From: CAZMHJ01 sp964566075
GTDB lineage: Bacteria; Patescibacteriota; Saccharimonadia; Saccharimonadales; CAIOMD01
Direction: 5' to 3'
Assembly: GCA_964566075.1 (NCBI GenBank)
Contig: CAZMHJ010000003.1
Span: 1-49,030, forward strand
DNA length: 49,030 bases
Shown here: positions 1-8,734 of the stretch, one piece after another
Layout: every line of letters begins with the position of its first letter
Position numbering within the stretch: position 1 is the stretch's first letter
Notes under the pieces: generated by a model
Seen by the model: the letters and a program-made list of their open reading frames with translations, nothing else
Told to the model about the DNA's origin: nothing
Databases searched by the model: none
Program-made: the position numbers and the translations under genes

Positions 1-411
1 CAGGTGTTGCCAGCTGCCAGCGACTGGAGTAATCAGGGTGCTTTTGATACTATCCTGGGCGTTATTTGGCGTATCGTCTTTGCGAGTATTGTGGCACTCT
101 TTATTGGTGATTTCATGAACAGCTATGTTCTTGCTAAGTTGAAAATTAAAACAGAAGGTAGGCAACTGTGGGCTCGTGTGGTTGGCTCAACGGCTATTGG
201 TAGCTTAATCGATACGGTGATTTTCAGTCTTATTGCATTTGCGGGTACCATGAGTGGCAGCACGATGTTGCAATTGATTGCCACCGTTTACTTTATTAAG
301 ATTGCAACCGAAATTATTGTATCGCCACTAACATTAGCTGTCATTAACCGAATTAAGCGCACCGAAAATATCGATACATACGAAGACCCAAGCCTAAGCT
401 TTACGAAATAA
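1..411 (+). CDS. yhhQ: queuosine precursor transporter, YhhQ/VUT family (C-terminal part)
   Basis: Integral membrane transporter of the YhhQ (DUF165) family, known to import queuosine precursors such as preQ0/preQ1. The reading frame is open from the first base, and the family is about 200-230 residues, so the 5' end lies outside the window. The visible 136 codons hold about three hydrophobic segments and the family's GRxLWxRxxGST(A)xGxxxDTxxF signature (around residues 52-72), followed by a charged C-terminus. It converges on tgt-queA with an 11-base overlap, which supports a role in queuine/preQ1 salvage: import here, insertion into tRNA by Tgt, then conversion by QueA. The initiation codon is not visible. 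Confidence 0.82.
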   Translation, partial: QVLPAASDWSNQGAFDTILGVIWRIVFASIVALFIGDFMNSYVLAKLKIKTEGRQLWARVVGSTAIGSLIDTVIFSLIAFAGTMSGSTMLQLIATVYFIKIATEIIVSPLTLAVINRIKRTENIDTYEDPSLSFTK

Positions 412-1573
412 AAGCTGTAGCTGCTTCTTTGCCGTAATAGCGACGTAAAAACGATGCTTTGTATTCAAAAAAGGTATTGTTATCTATGCTTTCTCGTATC
501 TTGTCTACAGTGCTAACAACAAAATATTCATTATGAATACTTGCAAGTGTGGCTCCTAAAATTTCATCGGCCTTAAATAAATGATGTATGTAAGCCTTTG
601 TGTAGTGTTTGCAGGTATAGCAGTTGCAATCTGTATCGATTGGTGAAAAATCATGACCATATTTACTATTTGTAACATTAATGCGCCCATCGTAGGTATA
701 TAAAGCACCGTTTCGTGCCTGGCGAGTAGGGGCCACACAATCAAACGTATCGATACCGTATTCAACACCCAAAAAGAGATCAGCTGGTTGTGATCCCATT
801 CCCAAAAGGTGTCGTGGCTTCTCTTCTGGTAGTATTTCGGTTACCCAGCGCACGGTATCTTTAATTTCACCTGGCTCAAACACACCTCCAATACCGTAAC
901 CATCAAAATCTTTGGTGCCAAGGTACGATGCACTCTGTTTTCGTAAATCTTCGTGGCGGGCACCCTGTACAACACCATACAGCGCTTGCTGGTTTTCACC
1001 TCTTTCAAGGTGCTCAGCATTAAGCTGCTGATGACGAACCAAACAACGGTCAGCCCATGCATGCGTACGCCCAAGACTATCAATAATGTATTCGCGCTCA
1101 GCGAGTGGGGCGGGGCATTCATCAAAAGCCATATGAATATCGGCACCAATTTGGTGTTGCAATTCCATACTACTTTCGGCAGTCATTTCTAATTTTTGTC
1201 CATCAATGTGGCTTCTGAATTGCACCCCTTTATCGGTAACTTTCGCGAGTTGGTCATTCGATTTTTTTGCAGCACCTGCATCGCCTTTTTCGGTGTGGGC
1301 AACTTTATCGATACCTTTTTTATAGGCAACGCCAAGACTAAATACCTGAAACCCACCACTATCGGTAAAGGTTGGGCCGTCATAATTCATAAATGTACCT
1401 AAACCACCAGCTTGCTGCACAATATCAGCACCCGGCCGAAGCATGAGGTGATACGTATTAGCTAAAATCGATTGACCACCAAGTTCTTTTACTTGCTCTG
1501 GTGTGAGCGCTTTAACTGTTGCCTTGGTACCACCCACGATAAATGCTGGTGTTTTAATATCGCCATGCGGCGT
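401..1573 (-). CDS. tgt: tRNA-guanine transglycosylase (N-terminus in assembly gap)
   Basis: Exchanges guanine 34 of GUN-anticodon tRNAs for preQ1 in queuosine synthesis. Visible motifs are TPHGDIKTPAF just after the gap, TFTDSGGFQVFSL containing the substrate-binding Asp, MAFDECP, FDCVAPTRQARNGALYT with the nucleophilic Asp, and a CxCxxC plus downstream His zinc site near the C-terminus. The N-terminal 15-20 residues and the start codon fall in the 100-N gap, so this gene and queA only appear fused. One oddity: the segment that normally reads GGLAVGE in bacterial enzymes reads GGVFEPGE here, one residue longer and different in the preQ1-pocket loop. It lies downstream of queA on the same strand. 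Confidence 0.9.
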   Translation of the reverse strand, partial: TPHGDIKTPAFIVGGTKATVKALTPEQVKELGGQSILANTYHLMLRPGADIVQQAGGLGTFMNYDGPTFTDSGGFQVFSLGVAYKKGIDKVAHTEKGDAGAAKKSNDQLAKVTDKGVQFRSHIDGQKLEMTAESSMELQHQIGADIHMAFDECPAPLAEREYIIDSLGRTHAWADRCLVRHQQLNAEHLERGENQQALYGVVQGARHEDLRKQSASYLGTKDFDGYGIGGVFEPGEIKDTVRWVTEILPEEKPRHLLGMGSQPADLFLGVEYGIDTFDCVAPTRQARNGALYTYDGRINVTNSKYGHDFSPIDTDCNCYTCKHYTKAYIHHLFKADEILGATLASIHNEYFVVSTVDKIRESIDNNTFFEYKASFLRRYYGKEAATAFIS

Positions 1574-1673
1574 NNNNNNNNNNNNNNNNNNNNNNNNNNN
1601 NNNNNNNNNNNNNNNNNNNNNNNNNNNNNNNNNNNNNNNNNNNNNNNNNNNNNNNNNNNNNNNNNNNNNNNNN
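1574..1673. other. assembly gap between tgt and queA
   Basis: Run of exactly 100 N, a conventional placeholder of unknown true length. It hides the last few codons of queA (the visible part ends at FLSYGD, just before the usual AMFI-type ending) and the first codons of tgt. The frame appears continuous through the Ns only by arithmetic. Confidence 0.98.
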
Positions 1674-2689
1674 CTATCGCCGTAGCTCAAGAACATGTAG
1701 TGTTCGTCAATGCAGTGCTCGTATGCGGCTTTTAGATTATCCCAACCCGCAAAGGCCGCTGCTAGCATGAGTACTGTACTATGTGGTGCATGAAAGTTTG
1801 TAAGTAGGCCATCAATGACTTTGAATTCATAACCAGGATACATAAAAATATCAGCCTCGCCCGTAAGTTGCTTTGGTTCTTCGTGCAAGATTTCGTTGGC
1901 TGCATATTCTAACGTACGTGTAATTGTAGTGCCTAATGCTACTACTCGTTTGCCAGATTTTTTTGCTGTTTGGATAGCGGCTACGGTTTCTTGTGGTACC
2001 ACAAAAAATTCTTTGTGCATAACATGGTCTTCAACGTTGTCTGCGCGGATAGGCATAAAGGTACCTAAACCTACATGGAGTGTCGCATAGCAAATAATAA
2101 TTCCTTTAGCCCTTAGCTCATCAAGGATTTCATCGGTCATGTTAAGGCTGGCTGTTGGGGCTGCGACAGAACCTTTATCTTTTGCCCACACTGTTTGATA
2201 TCGCTCAATATCAAGTGGTGTTGCATCACGCCGCATATACGGGGGCAGGGGAACCATACCTTCAGATTCGGCTAGTTCTAACAAATCGGTATTGCTTTTT
2301 ACGATTGCAAGACCGTCACCTAATACATTGATAACTTCTAGTTCCGCGCCACCAGTAGTACGTAATATATCACTAACAACAAGCTTGCGGCGGTACATTA
2401 CCATATGCGTATGCCAATCATCCGATATACCATGTTTTTCAAGGATAATTAGTTCGCGTTCGGCACCATTTTGTTTAAGTGCCTTAATGCGTGCTTTTAT
2501 AACTTTAGTATCGTTTAGGACTAAAACATCTCCTGGTTCAAGATACCTTACAACGTCAGTATATTGTTTGTCTTCAAACGCACCTGTATGGCGATTAAGT
2601 ACTAAGAGCCTTGAAGTGCCACGTACTTTGGGGGGTTCGCTCGCAATCCGCTCCTCAGGGAGACTATATTCGTAGTCGGATATTTTCAT
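1674..2689 (-). CDS. queA: S-adenosylmethionine:tRNA ribosyltransferase-isomerase (C-terminal end in gap)
   Basis: Transfers and isomerises the ribosyl group of SAM onto preQ1-tRNA, making epoxyqueuosine-tRNA. It starts with the typical MKISDYEYSLPEERIA, continues with RLLVLNR and LNDTKVIKAR, and ends in the gap after TNFHAPHSTVLMLAAAFAGW and FLSYGD, near the normal end of a family about 340 residues long. The ATG shares one base with the stop of the upstream MFS gene (TAATG), suggesting translational coupling. With tgt downstream and a YhhQ-type transporter opposite, this is a compact queuosine salvage module; the final reductase (QueG/QueH) is not in the window. Confidence 0.93.
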
Positions 2690-4284
2690 TAGCTCTTGCT
2701 ACTGGCCAGCAGTTTGTTAGGGATATTGCGCGAAAAGGCGAGCGTAAACACAGATACAACAAGCAAGAAGAAAACTGATTCACGCAGTGCGTTCATTTGT
2801 GAATCAGCATAGATTGCACTAATTTCTTGTGCTTCACTTGGTGTTGCCCCTTGTGCTTCTGCTGCAGTTGCTACTTCTGCTGCAGGCACAATTTGTGCGG
2901 TAGTTACATGATCGCTGATATATGTTTTGGTACTCGAAGGCAAACTACTCATACCTACACTTGTTAAGAATCCAGTCGTAAGTGATGCAATAAGTACCGA
3001 ACCAATTAAAGCAGTACCAAGTGATGAGCCTATGTTTTGGAACGTACCTTGTAAGCCACCAACCTCGTTGGTTTTAGATTCATCAACTGCTGACATATTA
3101 ATATTACCCAGCTGTGACGCTAATAGCCCTAGGCCAGCACCAACCGTAAACATTGCCGCAGCAAACGTAAACGAGCTAAGATTTACATCCATCGAGGCCA
3201 GTAAAAAGCCACAACCAACAATAAGTAATATTTGTCCAATGCGTACAATTTGTCGAGGTGTCCATTTTTGAATCATACGTGACCCAGCAACAGAAAAGAG
3301 GATGAGCGCTACCGAAAGCGGCAGTATCTTCATGCCAGTCTTAAGCGCATCAAAACCAAGCACCATCTGTAAATACACTGGTACGACAAAAAATACCGCT
3401 GCCGTTATAAGGTACTGTGACATTAACACTGTAAGGCCAGCCCGCAGTTGCTTGAGTTTAAACATTGATACATGGACAAGTGGGTTAGCTTTTTTAGTTT
3501 CGAGTGTTTTTTGGCGATTATAAAAGAATTTAAGCAATATTGCACCGGCCAAAATTAAATATGCAACCAACGAAATACCTAGTGGTGCAATCTCGTGTCC
3601 TGCAATCTCTGGCTTAGTCATTGGCATTACCCAACCCCATGTCTTACTTTGCAGCATACCAAAGACAACGAGTGTCATTCCAATCGCAGACAATAGTGCA
3701 CTCGGCATATCAATTTTTTCGTTTTTAGCAGGCTTGCTCGCCTTAAATCTTCGCGCCGCAAACAAGACGAAAATCATAATAATTGTTTCGGCAAAAAAGA
3801 CATATCGCCACGAAAGGTAGGTTGTCATAAAGCCACCAATTAATGGGCCTGCAGCGGCAGCGGCACCACTAATACCACCGATAATGGCATATGCGGTGAC
3901 TCTGTCTTTGCCAGAATAATTAACTGCAATAAGCGCTGCGATAGCAGGGATAACCAAAACGGCACCAAGGCCCTCGATAATAGACCATCCTACGAATAAC
4001 ATGCCGATGTTTTGGCTCAAGCCAGTAATAAGCGAACCAATACCATAGACTATAGAACCAATTGCAAACGCTCTCAATAAACCCCATTTAACGGTTAGCT
4101 TTGCGCCAATCAACATCAGGGCAGCCATGGTGAGAGTGTAAAAGGTAATGGCAGCCTGCATGGCGGTTACGCTTGTATTTAAATCTTTGACAATGGTCGA
4201 TATCGACACATTCATAACCGTGCTATCAAGCACCATTACAAATTGCGCTAGCGCCAACACACCAACAACAGCCCATTTTTTCAT
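2689..4284 (-). CDS. MFS drug exporter, DHA2 (EmrB/QacA) family
   Basis: Membrane antiporter of the 14-helix DHA2 branch of the major facilitator superfamily, usually drug or metabolite/proton exchange. About 531 residues with the N-terminal LDSTVMNVSISTI motif (DHA2 motif D1), GxLxDxxGxxxxL-like loop between helices 2 and 3, and a GPLIGG motif C in helix 5 that marks antiporters. I take ATG 4284 as the start because AAGGAG lies nine bases upstream; an in-frame ATG at 4329 would overlap the preceding gene and lacks such a site. It sits between the SpoU methyltransferase gene and queA on the same strand. The substrate cannot be predicted. Confidence 0.88.
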   Translation of the reverse strand: MKKWAVVGVLALAQFVMVLDSTVMNVSISTIVKDLNTSVTAMQAAITFYTLTMAALMLIGAKLTVKWGLLRAFAIGSIVYGIGSLITGLSQNIGMLFVGWSIIEGLGAVLVIPAIAALIAVNYSGKDRVTAYAIIGGISGAAAAAGPLIGGFMTTYLSWRYVFFAETIIMIFVLFAARRFKASKPAKNEKIDMPSALLSAIGMTLVVFGMLQSKTWGWVMPMTKPEIAGHEIAPLGISLVAYLILAGAILLKFFYNRQKTLETKKANPLVHVSMFKLKQLRAGLTVLMSQYLITAAVFFVVPVYLQMVLGFDALKTGMKILPLSVALILFSVAGSRMIQKWTPRQIVRIGQILLIVGCGFLLASMDVNLSSFTFAAAMFTVGAGLGLLASQLGNINMSAVDESKTNEVGGLQGTFQNIGSSLGTALIGSVLIASLTTGFLTSVGMSSLPSSTKTYISDHVTTAQIVPAAEVATAAEAQGATPSEAQEISAIYADSQMNALRESVFFLLVVSVFTLAFSRNIPNKLLASSKS

Positions 4285-4301
4285 TTCTGATAACTCCTTA
4301 A

Positions 4302-4862
4302 TTACAGTGTAGCATTTCTTCGCACCCATTCGTACATCACAATACCAGCTGCTACGCCAACATTAACCGAGCGTGTTGAGCCAAACTGTTCAATCGCAAT
4401 AAGTTGCGTGCAGTGATTCTGCATTTCTGGTGAAAGGCCAGGGCCCTCTTGGCCAAAAACGAGTACGCTATGAGTTGGTAGTTGAGCCTCTTGTAACGTA
4501 ACACTTTTAGCAATATTATCGACACCAATAATCTGTGTCTTTTCTGACTTGGCCCAATGTACAAACTCGTCTATCGTTTTGTGGTGGTATAACGTAAGGT
4601 ACTTTTCGGTCGACATTGCGCCACGTCGATTCCAATGACGTTTACCAATAATGTGGACTCCACGAACATTAAAGGCGTTCGCACTACGCACTATACTGCC
4701 AATATTAAAGTCGTGTTGTATATTTTCGATGGCTATGTGTACATCAAAAGACCGCTCGGCCATGTCTGCCGAAATTGCATCTACCTGCCAAAAACGATAT
4801 TCGTCGATAACATTACGAGTATCACCGTCAGCTAACAGATTTTTATCTAGTTTCTCATCCAC
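4302..4862 (-). CDS. SpoU/TrmH-family RNA 2'-O-methyltransferase
   Basis: SPOUT-class methyltransferase that uses SAM to methylate a ribose 2'-OH in rRNA or tRNA. The 186 residues contain the three knot motifs: NIGSIVRSANAFNV (motif 1), VLVFGQEGPGLS (motif 2) and STRSVNVGVAAGIVMYEW (motif 3, the SAM-binding knot). There is no N-terminal L30e-like substrate-binding domain, so it resembles short TrmH/TrmL-like enzymes; the RNA target is unknown. It is followed after 17 bases by the MFS gene and preceded after eight bases by the release-factor-like gene, so the three are probably co-transcribed. Confidence 0.9.
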   Translation of the reverse strand: MDEKLDKNLLADGDTRNVIDEYRFWQVDAISADMAERSFDVHIAIENIQHDFNIGSIVRSANAFNVRGVHIIGKRHWNRRGAMSTEKYLTLYHHKTIDEFVHWAKSEKTQIIGVDNIAKSVTLQEAQLPTHSVLVFGQEGPGLSPEMQNHCTQLIAIEQFGSTRSVNVGVAAGIVMYEWVRRNATL

Positions 4863-4870
4863 GCTTTACA

Positions 4871-5707
4871 TTATACGGCTTGTGTCTGAATGTGGTGCAG
4901 TAGTTTATCACGTAACAAAAGTATATTTTGATGATGCATATCAGGTGATACACGGGTCAATATAACATTTTTGCGTCTTGATACCTTAGAAAAAAGGTGT
5001 TGCGTGCCACTTAGACCTACCAAATAGATTGGTTCTTTTGTCATTCCTAAATACTTTTGCAATCGCTTATCAATTAGACGCAAGTAGTTTTCGATATATT
5101 TTTTACGGATATCTTTAAAGCCGCCGTGGCCATGAAACCCTTCGCGCACCCTACCGCCACTAGACCCAACGGCATGGGCTTGTATATCTGGTTCTGTTTC
5201 ATCTAATCCGAGTGCCGATTTTAAGTCAATTGATAGGTCGGCTGCTTGTACAGGTGAAAGCCTGTGACCTTTGCCTCGCATTAAAGTACAGCCTTTTTGG
5301 CTGAGTACCAGTACCCAATAAGAGCTACGCTCTCGATAATACCGTTTTAACGGTTCAAGCTGCACGTTTGGTGCCATAAAGTATATTGCCGTCTCGACCT
5401 CAAAACTCACTTGATACACCAGTAATTGGTTAAAATCGGTAATAAAAATAGCCAGGCTTTTGCCTGACACTGGAAGTGTGAGCTCACGCTCTAGTTCGGT
5501 AATATGTTTGCTAATTACACGTTGGTTTTCTGGCGCAATTTCGTTCGCGCTCATCGTCTTTTTTAAAAGCGCTGTCGCATGATGCAGTGCGCCAATATTT
5601 TTAGCTGTATTTTCAGGCCCGGGAATAATAGGTAGATATATTGCTATTTGTATGTTGTCTTGTATGTTTTCGAGCCGTCTTAAGGCCTTTGGTGTCATAC
5701 GTTTCAT
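4871..5707 (-). CDS. bacterial archaeo-eukaryotic release factor (baeRF)-like protein
   Basis: About 278 residues resembling the bacterial relatives of archaeal/eukaryal release factor eRF1 (baeRF families; one member, Balon, is a ribosome hibernation factor). The recognisable part is the second half: a hydrophobic strand-rich segment (YWVLVLSQKGCTLMRG), then HGHGGFKDIRKKYIENYLR followed by a long helix, and a final strand EPIYLVGLSG typical of the eRF1 domain-2/3-like fold. A GGQ peptidyl-hydrolysis motif is not seen, as in most baeRFs. Start chosen at ATG 5707 behind GGGAGGG; an upstream in-frame ATG at 5722 would place the ribosome binding site inside the gene. Family assignment is from memory of the fold's motifs and is moderate. 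Confidence 0.6.
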   Translation of the reverse strand: MKRMTPKALRRLENIQDNIQIAIYLPIIPGPENTAKNIGALHHATALLKKTMSANEIAPENQRVISKHITELERELTLPVSGKSLAIFITDFNQLLVYQVSFEVETAIYFMAPNVQLEPLKRYYRERSSYWVLVLSQKGCTLMRGKGHRLSPVQAADLSIDLKSALGLDETEPDIQAHAVGSSGGRVREGFHGHGGFKDIRKKYIENYLRLIDKRLQKYLGMTKEPIYLVGLSGTQHLFSKVSRRKNVILTRVSPDMHHQNILLLRDKLLHHIQTQAV

Positions 5708-5722
5708 ACATAACCCTCCCAT

Positions 5723-5796
5723 CCTTACTATACGCCTATTTTTTATAACGATACAATGCGCTTTAGTGTTACACTAGCCTTAAAGAGGAGCAATCT
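5723..5796. promoter_or_regulatory. divergent intergenic region with a TAGTGT-T-ACACTA dyad
   Basis: Separates the minus-strand release-factor-like gene from the plus-strand hydrolase. It holds an AT-rich stretch with a TACAAT-like hexamer at about 5752-5757, and a perfect six-base inverted repeat with one-base spacer at 5764-5776. AGAGGAG at about 5783-5790 is the ribosome binding site for ATG 5797. The dyad could be an operator; it resembles the longer palindrome in the leader at 43124-43144. Confidence 0.4.
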
Positions 5797-7458
5797 ATGG
5801 CTAAAAAAAGTGCAGCCGCTTGGTGGCAAAATTGGAAAAAATATAACTTTACCGGACTCGTGTTTGCGCTCGGTTTTTTTTACATGTCATTGTTACCATC
5901 ATTACTACCAAGACCATGGCTATACCAAGGTATCATCAGTGGTATTTCGGTAGCAGTCGGATACGGCATTGGTTGCCTTATGAGTTGGCTTGTACGATGG
6001 TTACTCGATAAAGAGCCACGTCCATCTGTAAAAAAGAATGCCTGGAAAATACTAGCTATTGTATCGCCGGTTATTATCATTGTTTCACTTTTGCTTGGTG
6101 CGAAGTGGCAGAATCAGGTTATGAAGCTTGTAGGAGAACCACAAACGGCAAGCAGTCATATGATTCGAATTACTCTTTTAGCACTAATTGTCAGTTTTAT
6201 ACTCGTTGCTACAAGCAGAGGCATACGCTGGCTTTATCGAAAATTGTACAGCCTTAGTGACCGGTTTTTACCTAAGAATGTTAGTAAGGTCATAGCCTAC
6301 GGGTTTGTTATTGTACTGTTGTATTTACTTTTCGATGGCGTATTGTACAGCGCATTCGTGAATGTTTCTAACAATATGTATCGTCAAAAAGATCAGACAA
6401 CAGCTATTGGAGTTACCCAACCCTCGAGCCCGTATCGGTCGGGTAGTCCGGAAAGCTTTGTGCCATGGAACACGCTCGGATATCAAGGCCGTAGTTTTGT
6501 CGCACGCGGTCCAAATCAATCTCAAATGGCCAATTACACTGGGCAGCCAGTACAAGAGCAGATTCGGACGTATGTAGGCCTTCAGAGTGCCGCTACGCCA
6601 GAAGCACGTGCCGATTTAGCCGTTAAAGAACTCGAGCGCACAGGCGCCTTTAGCCGTAAAGTGCTCATTTTAGCAACCGCAACTGGAACCGGTTGGCTAG
6701 AACCGCAAAGTGTTGATTCAATCGAATATATGTATGGTGGTGACTCTGCAATTGTTGCTCAACAATATTCGTACTTACCGAGTTGGATTTCTTTCTTAGT
6801 AGATAAACAAAATGCCACCGAGGCAGGGCAGGCGCTCTATAACGCTGTTTGGGCAAAATGGTCTACACTACCAAAAGAATCACGTCCAAAATTAATTGCC
6901 TATGGCCTTAGCCTTGGATCGTTTGGGGGGCAATCTGCATATAGTGGCGTTAATGACTTAAAGCTATCTATTGATGGCGCGCTCTTTATGGGTACTCCAA
7001 ATGACACTGCTTTATGGCGAAAGATTACTGATAATCGAGATGCCGGCTCGCCTGAGTGGCAACCAACATACCAAAATGGTCAAACGGTACGTTTCGCAGC
7101 AAGTAACGAAGATATTTTAAAAAACCAGCAAAATTGGCAGTACCCACGCGTATTATATATGCAGCACGCATCTGACCCAGTAGTATGGTTTAGTTTTAAC
7201 TTACCAACGAGTGCACCTGACTGGCTTAAAGAACCTCGTGGCCCAGATGTTTCACCAAATACTCATTGGTATCCTTTTGTAACATTCTTTCAGGTCACGG
7301 TTGACCAGTTCTTTGGTGTTACCGTACCAAACGGACATGGTCACAACTATCCAAATACGATAGTGAATGCCTGGGGTGCAGTGGTACCTCCGGAGGGCTG
7401 GAATCAGCAAAAAGCTGAGCAACTGCAAGAGATAATTAATACCTATAGCAACGAGTAG
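5797..7458 (+). CDS. membrane-anchored alpha/beta hydrolase (Abhydrolase_9/DUF2319 type)
   Basis: 553 residues: an N-terminal block of about four hydrophobic helices (residues 15-195) and a large extracytoplasmic or cytoplasmic hydrolase domain. The nucleophile elbow is GLSLGSFGG (around residues 370-378), a GxSxG motif, and a His-rich C-terminus (NGHGHNYPN) may give the catalytic His. The architecture matches the two-part family annotated as alpha/beta hydrolase with N-terminal membrane domain (PF15420/PF10081), common in actinobacteria and Saccharibacteria; its substrate is not established. Start at ATG 5797 is supported by AGAGGAG. The gene ends exactly one base before the convergent 58-residue gene. 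Confidence 0.75.
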   Translation: MAKKSAAAWWQNWKKYNFTGLVFALGFFYMSLLPSLLPRPWLYQGIISGISVAVGYGIGCLMSWLVRWLLDKEPRPSVKKNAWKILAIVSPVIIIVSLLLGAKWQNQVMKLVGEPQTASSHMIRITLLALIVSFILVATSRGIRWLYRKLYSLSDRFLPKNVSKVIAYGFVIVLLYLLFDGVLYSAFVNVSNNMYRQKDQTTAIGVTQPSSPYRSGSPESFVPWNTLGYQGRSFVARGPNQSQMANYTGQPVQEQIRTYVGLQSAATPEARADLAVKELERTGAFSRKVLILATATGTGWLEPQSVDSIEYMYGGDSAIVAQQYSYLPSWISFLVDKQNATEAGQALYNAVWAKWSTLPKESRPKLIAYGLSLGSFGGQSAYSGVNDLKLSIDGALFMGTPNDTALWRKITDNRDAGSPEWQPTYQNGQTVRFAASNEDILKNQQNWQYPRVLYMQHASDPVVWFSFNLPTSAPDWLKEPRGPDVSPNTHWYPFVTFFQVTVDQFFGVTVPNGHGHNYPNTIVNAWGAVVPPEGWNQQKAEQLQEIINTYSNE

Positions 7459-7635
7459 CTACTCGCCAAAGTTTTGGTTGGCCTTATAACCAATCCACAG
7501 ACCAATAAATGAGCCAACAGCACTCATAAAAATACTCCAAAAACTCAACGCATCGACATGGAATAGCCAAACGGGTAGATATGCCCCAATAAGACCACCG
7601 ACCGTAATACCACCATATATAAATAGTTTACCCAT
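7459..7635 (-). CDS. 58-residue two-helix membrane protein coupled to a glycosyltransferase gene
   Basis: Short ORF encoding a protein that begins MGKLFIYGGITVGG and ends KANQNFGE. It has two hydrophobic stretches (about residues 4-25 and 31-49) separated by a short polar turn, so a small double-spanning membrane protein. Its ATG overlaps the end of the preceding GT4 gene by eight bases (ATGGGTAA), which implies translational coupling, and its stop abuts the stop of the convergent hydrolase gene with no intervening base. I do not recognise the family. It probably belongs to the same operon as the two glycosyltransferases and may accompany envelope glycolipid synthesis. Confidence 0.7.
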   Translation of the reverse strand: MGKLFIYGGITVGGLIGAYLPVWLFHVDALSFWSIFMSAVGSFIGLWIGYKANQNFGE

Positions 7636-8734
7636 AATATTGCTCTAGGAGTTTCTTTCCAACGACATCAACATCATATTGTTTGATGGCAATCTTTGCC
7701 CAACGTGCTGCAGCTTCACGTGCGCTCGGATGCTCTAAGAAATACTGTAAACGATTTGCAAACGTCTTTGCGTTCTGAACATCAACAAGCAAATCTGGAT
7801 GGTCGCTGAGTACGCTTTGATAACCAACATTATTACCACCAAGTACAACCCGAGAACCAGCCGCCATTGCCTCAATAAGAACAATGCCAAAGCTTTCGCC
7901 ACCCGTACTTGGAAACACGGCAATATCTGCACTCGCTAGCAGCGCAGGTTTGTCTGATTCTTCTATAAAACCACCGAACGATACTTGCTTAAGGTTTTGT
8001 TTATCAGCATATTGTTTTAACTTCGCCAGTAGTGGTCCTTTGCCAGCAATCGTAACTTTAAAAGCTCCTTTATATTGCCGCTGTAACTGTACGAGCGCGG
8101 CCAATAGATACTGACAGCCCTTGCGCTCGACTAAACGACCCAAAAAAACAATATGAGGTGTTTTTTCAACAATTGGTTCGTGGCGCATTTTTTTTACGGT
8201 AACTGCATTCGGAATGATAACTGAATCGATACCAAAGACTGTTTTGGCAAAGCTTGCCGCAGCAGGCGAAACACTAATAACAGAATGAAACCGTTTAAGC
8301 GTACGACGGTTTACAAGTTCGAGACTACGCGCCCCTGCACTATGCAACCAACTAGCGGGCACAATATGAAAGGTACCAACCACTTTAGTCGCTTGCGGAG
8401 CTGCACTTACAACTCGACCAGCAAAAAGGGGACTATACGGCATTTGCACATGCAAAACATCAAGTTTAAGCTCAGCAAGTTTACGGATAATTTCTGACCG
8501 TCGGGTAGGCAAGGGAATACTAAGCCTATTTTGGTTAAAGCGCACCTTTACATTACGCGCCATGGAGTGAATATTTTCAATATCTTGACGGTTTGATTCA
8601 CCAACCAAATAGTGTACCTCGTGGCCTTGTTTTGTCAGCCAAGAGCCAACAGTGAGCACATATTGCTGAACACCATCAGGGGTATCAAGCGTATCGTCAA
8701 GTACAAAACCTATTTTAAGTTTTTGATCAGGCAT
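7628..8734 (-). CDS. GT4-family glycosyltransferase
   Basis: Cytoplasmic GT-B retaining glycosyltransferase of CAZy family GT4, 368 residues. The N-terminal half starts with KIGFVLDDTLDTPDGVQQYV, the glycine-rich acceptor loop of the family. The C-terminal half has VFLGRLVERKGCQYLL and the donor-binding E-x7-E motif in GESFGIVLIEAMAAGSRVV. The gene overlaps the upstream GT4 gene by eight bases and the downstream 58-residue gene by eight bases. Two consecutive GT4 enzymes of this PimA/PimB-like type usually glycosylate a lipid or polymer at the membrane; donor and acceptor cannot be read from sequence. Confidence 0.88.
   Translation of the reverse strand: MPDQKLKIGFVLDDTLDTPDGVQQYVLTVGSWLTKQGHEVHYLVGESNRQDIENIHSMARNVKVRFNQNRLSIPLPTRRSEIIRKLAELKLDVLHVQMPYSPLFAGRVVSAAPQATKVVGTFHIVPASWLHSAGARSLELVNRRTLKRFHSVISVSPAAASFAKTVFGIDSVIIPNAVTVKKMRHEPIVEKTPHIVFLGRLVERKGCQYLLAALVQLQRQYKGAFKVTIAGKGPLLAKLKQYADKQNLKQVSFGGFIEESDKPALLASADIAVFPSTGGESFGIVLIEAMAAGSRVVLGGNNVGYQSVLSDHPDLLVDVQNAKTFANRLQYFLEHPSAREAAARWAKIAIKQYDVDVVGKKLLEQYYG

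Noticed and set aside
401..2689. A single 762-residue QueA-Tgt fusion protein
   Set aside because: The joining stretch is made of 100 N. QueA stops just short of its natural end and Tgt lacks its natural beginning, so two adjacent genes are the simpler reading.
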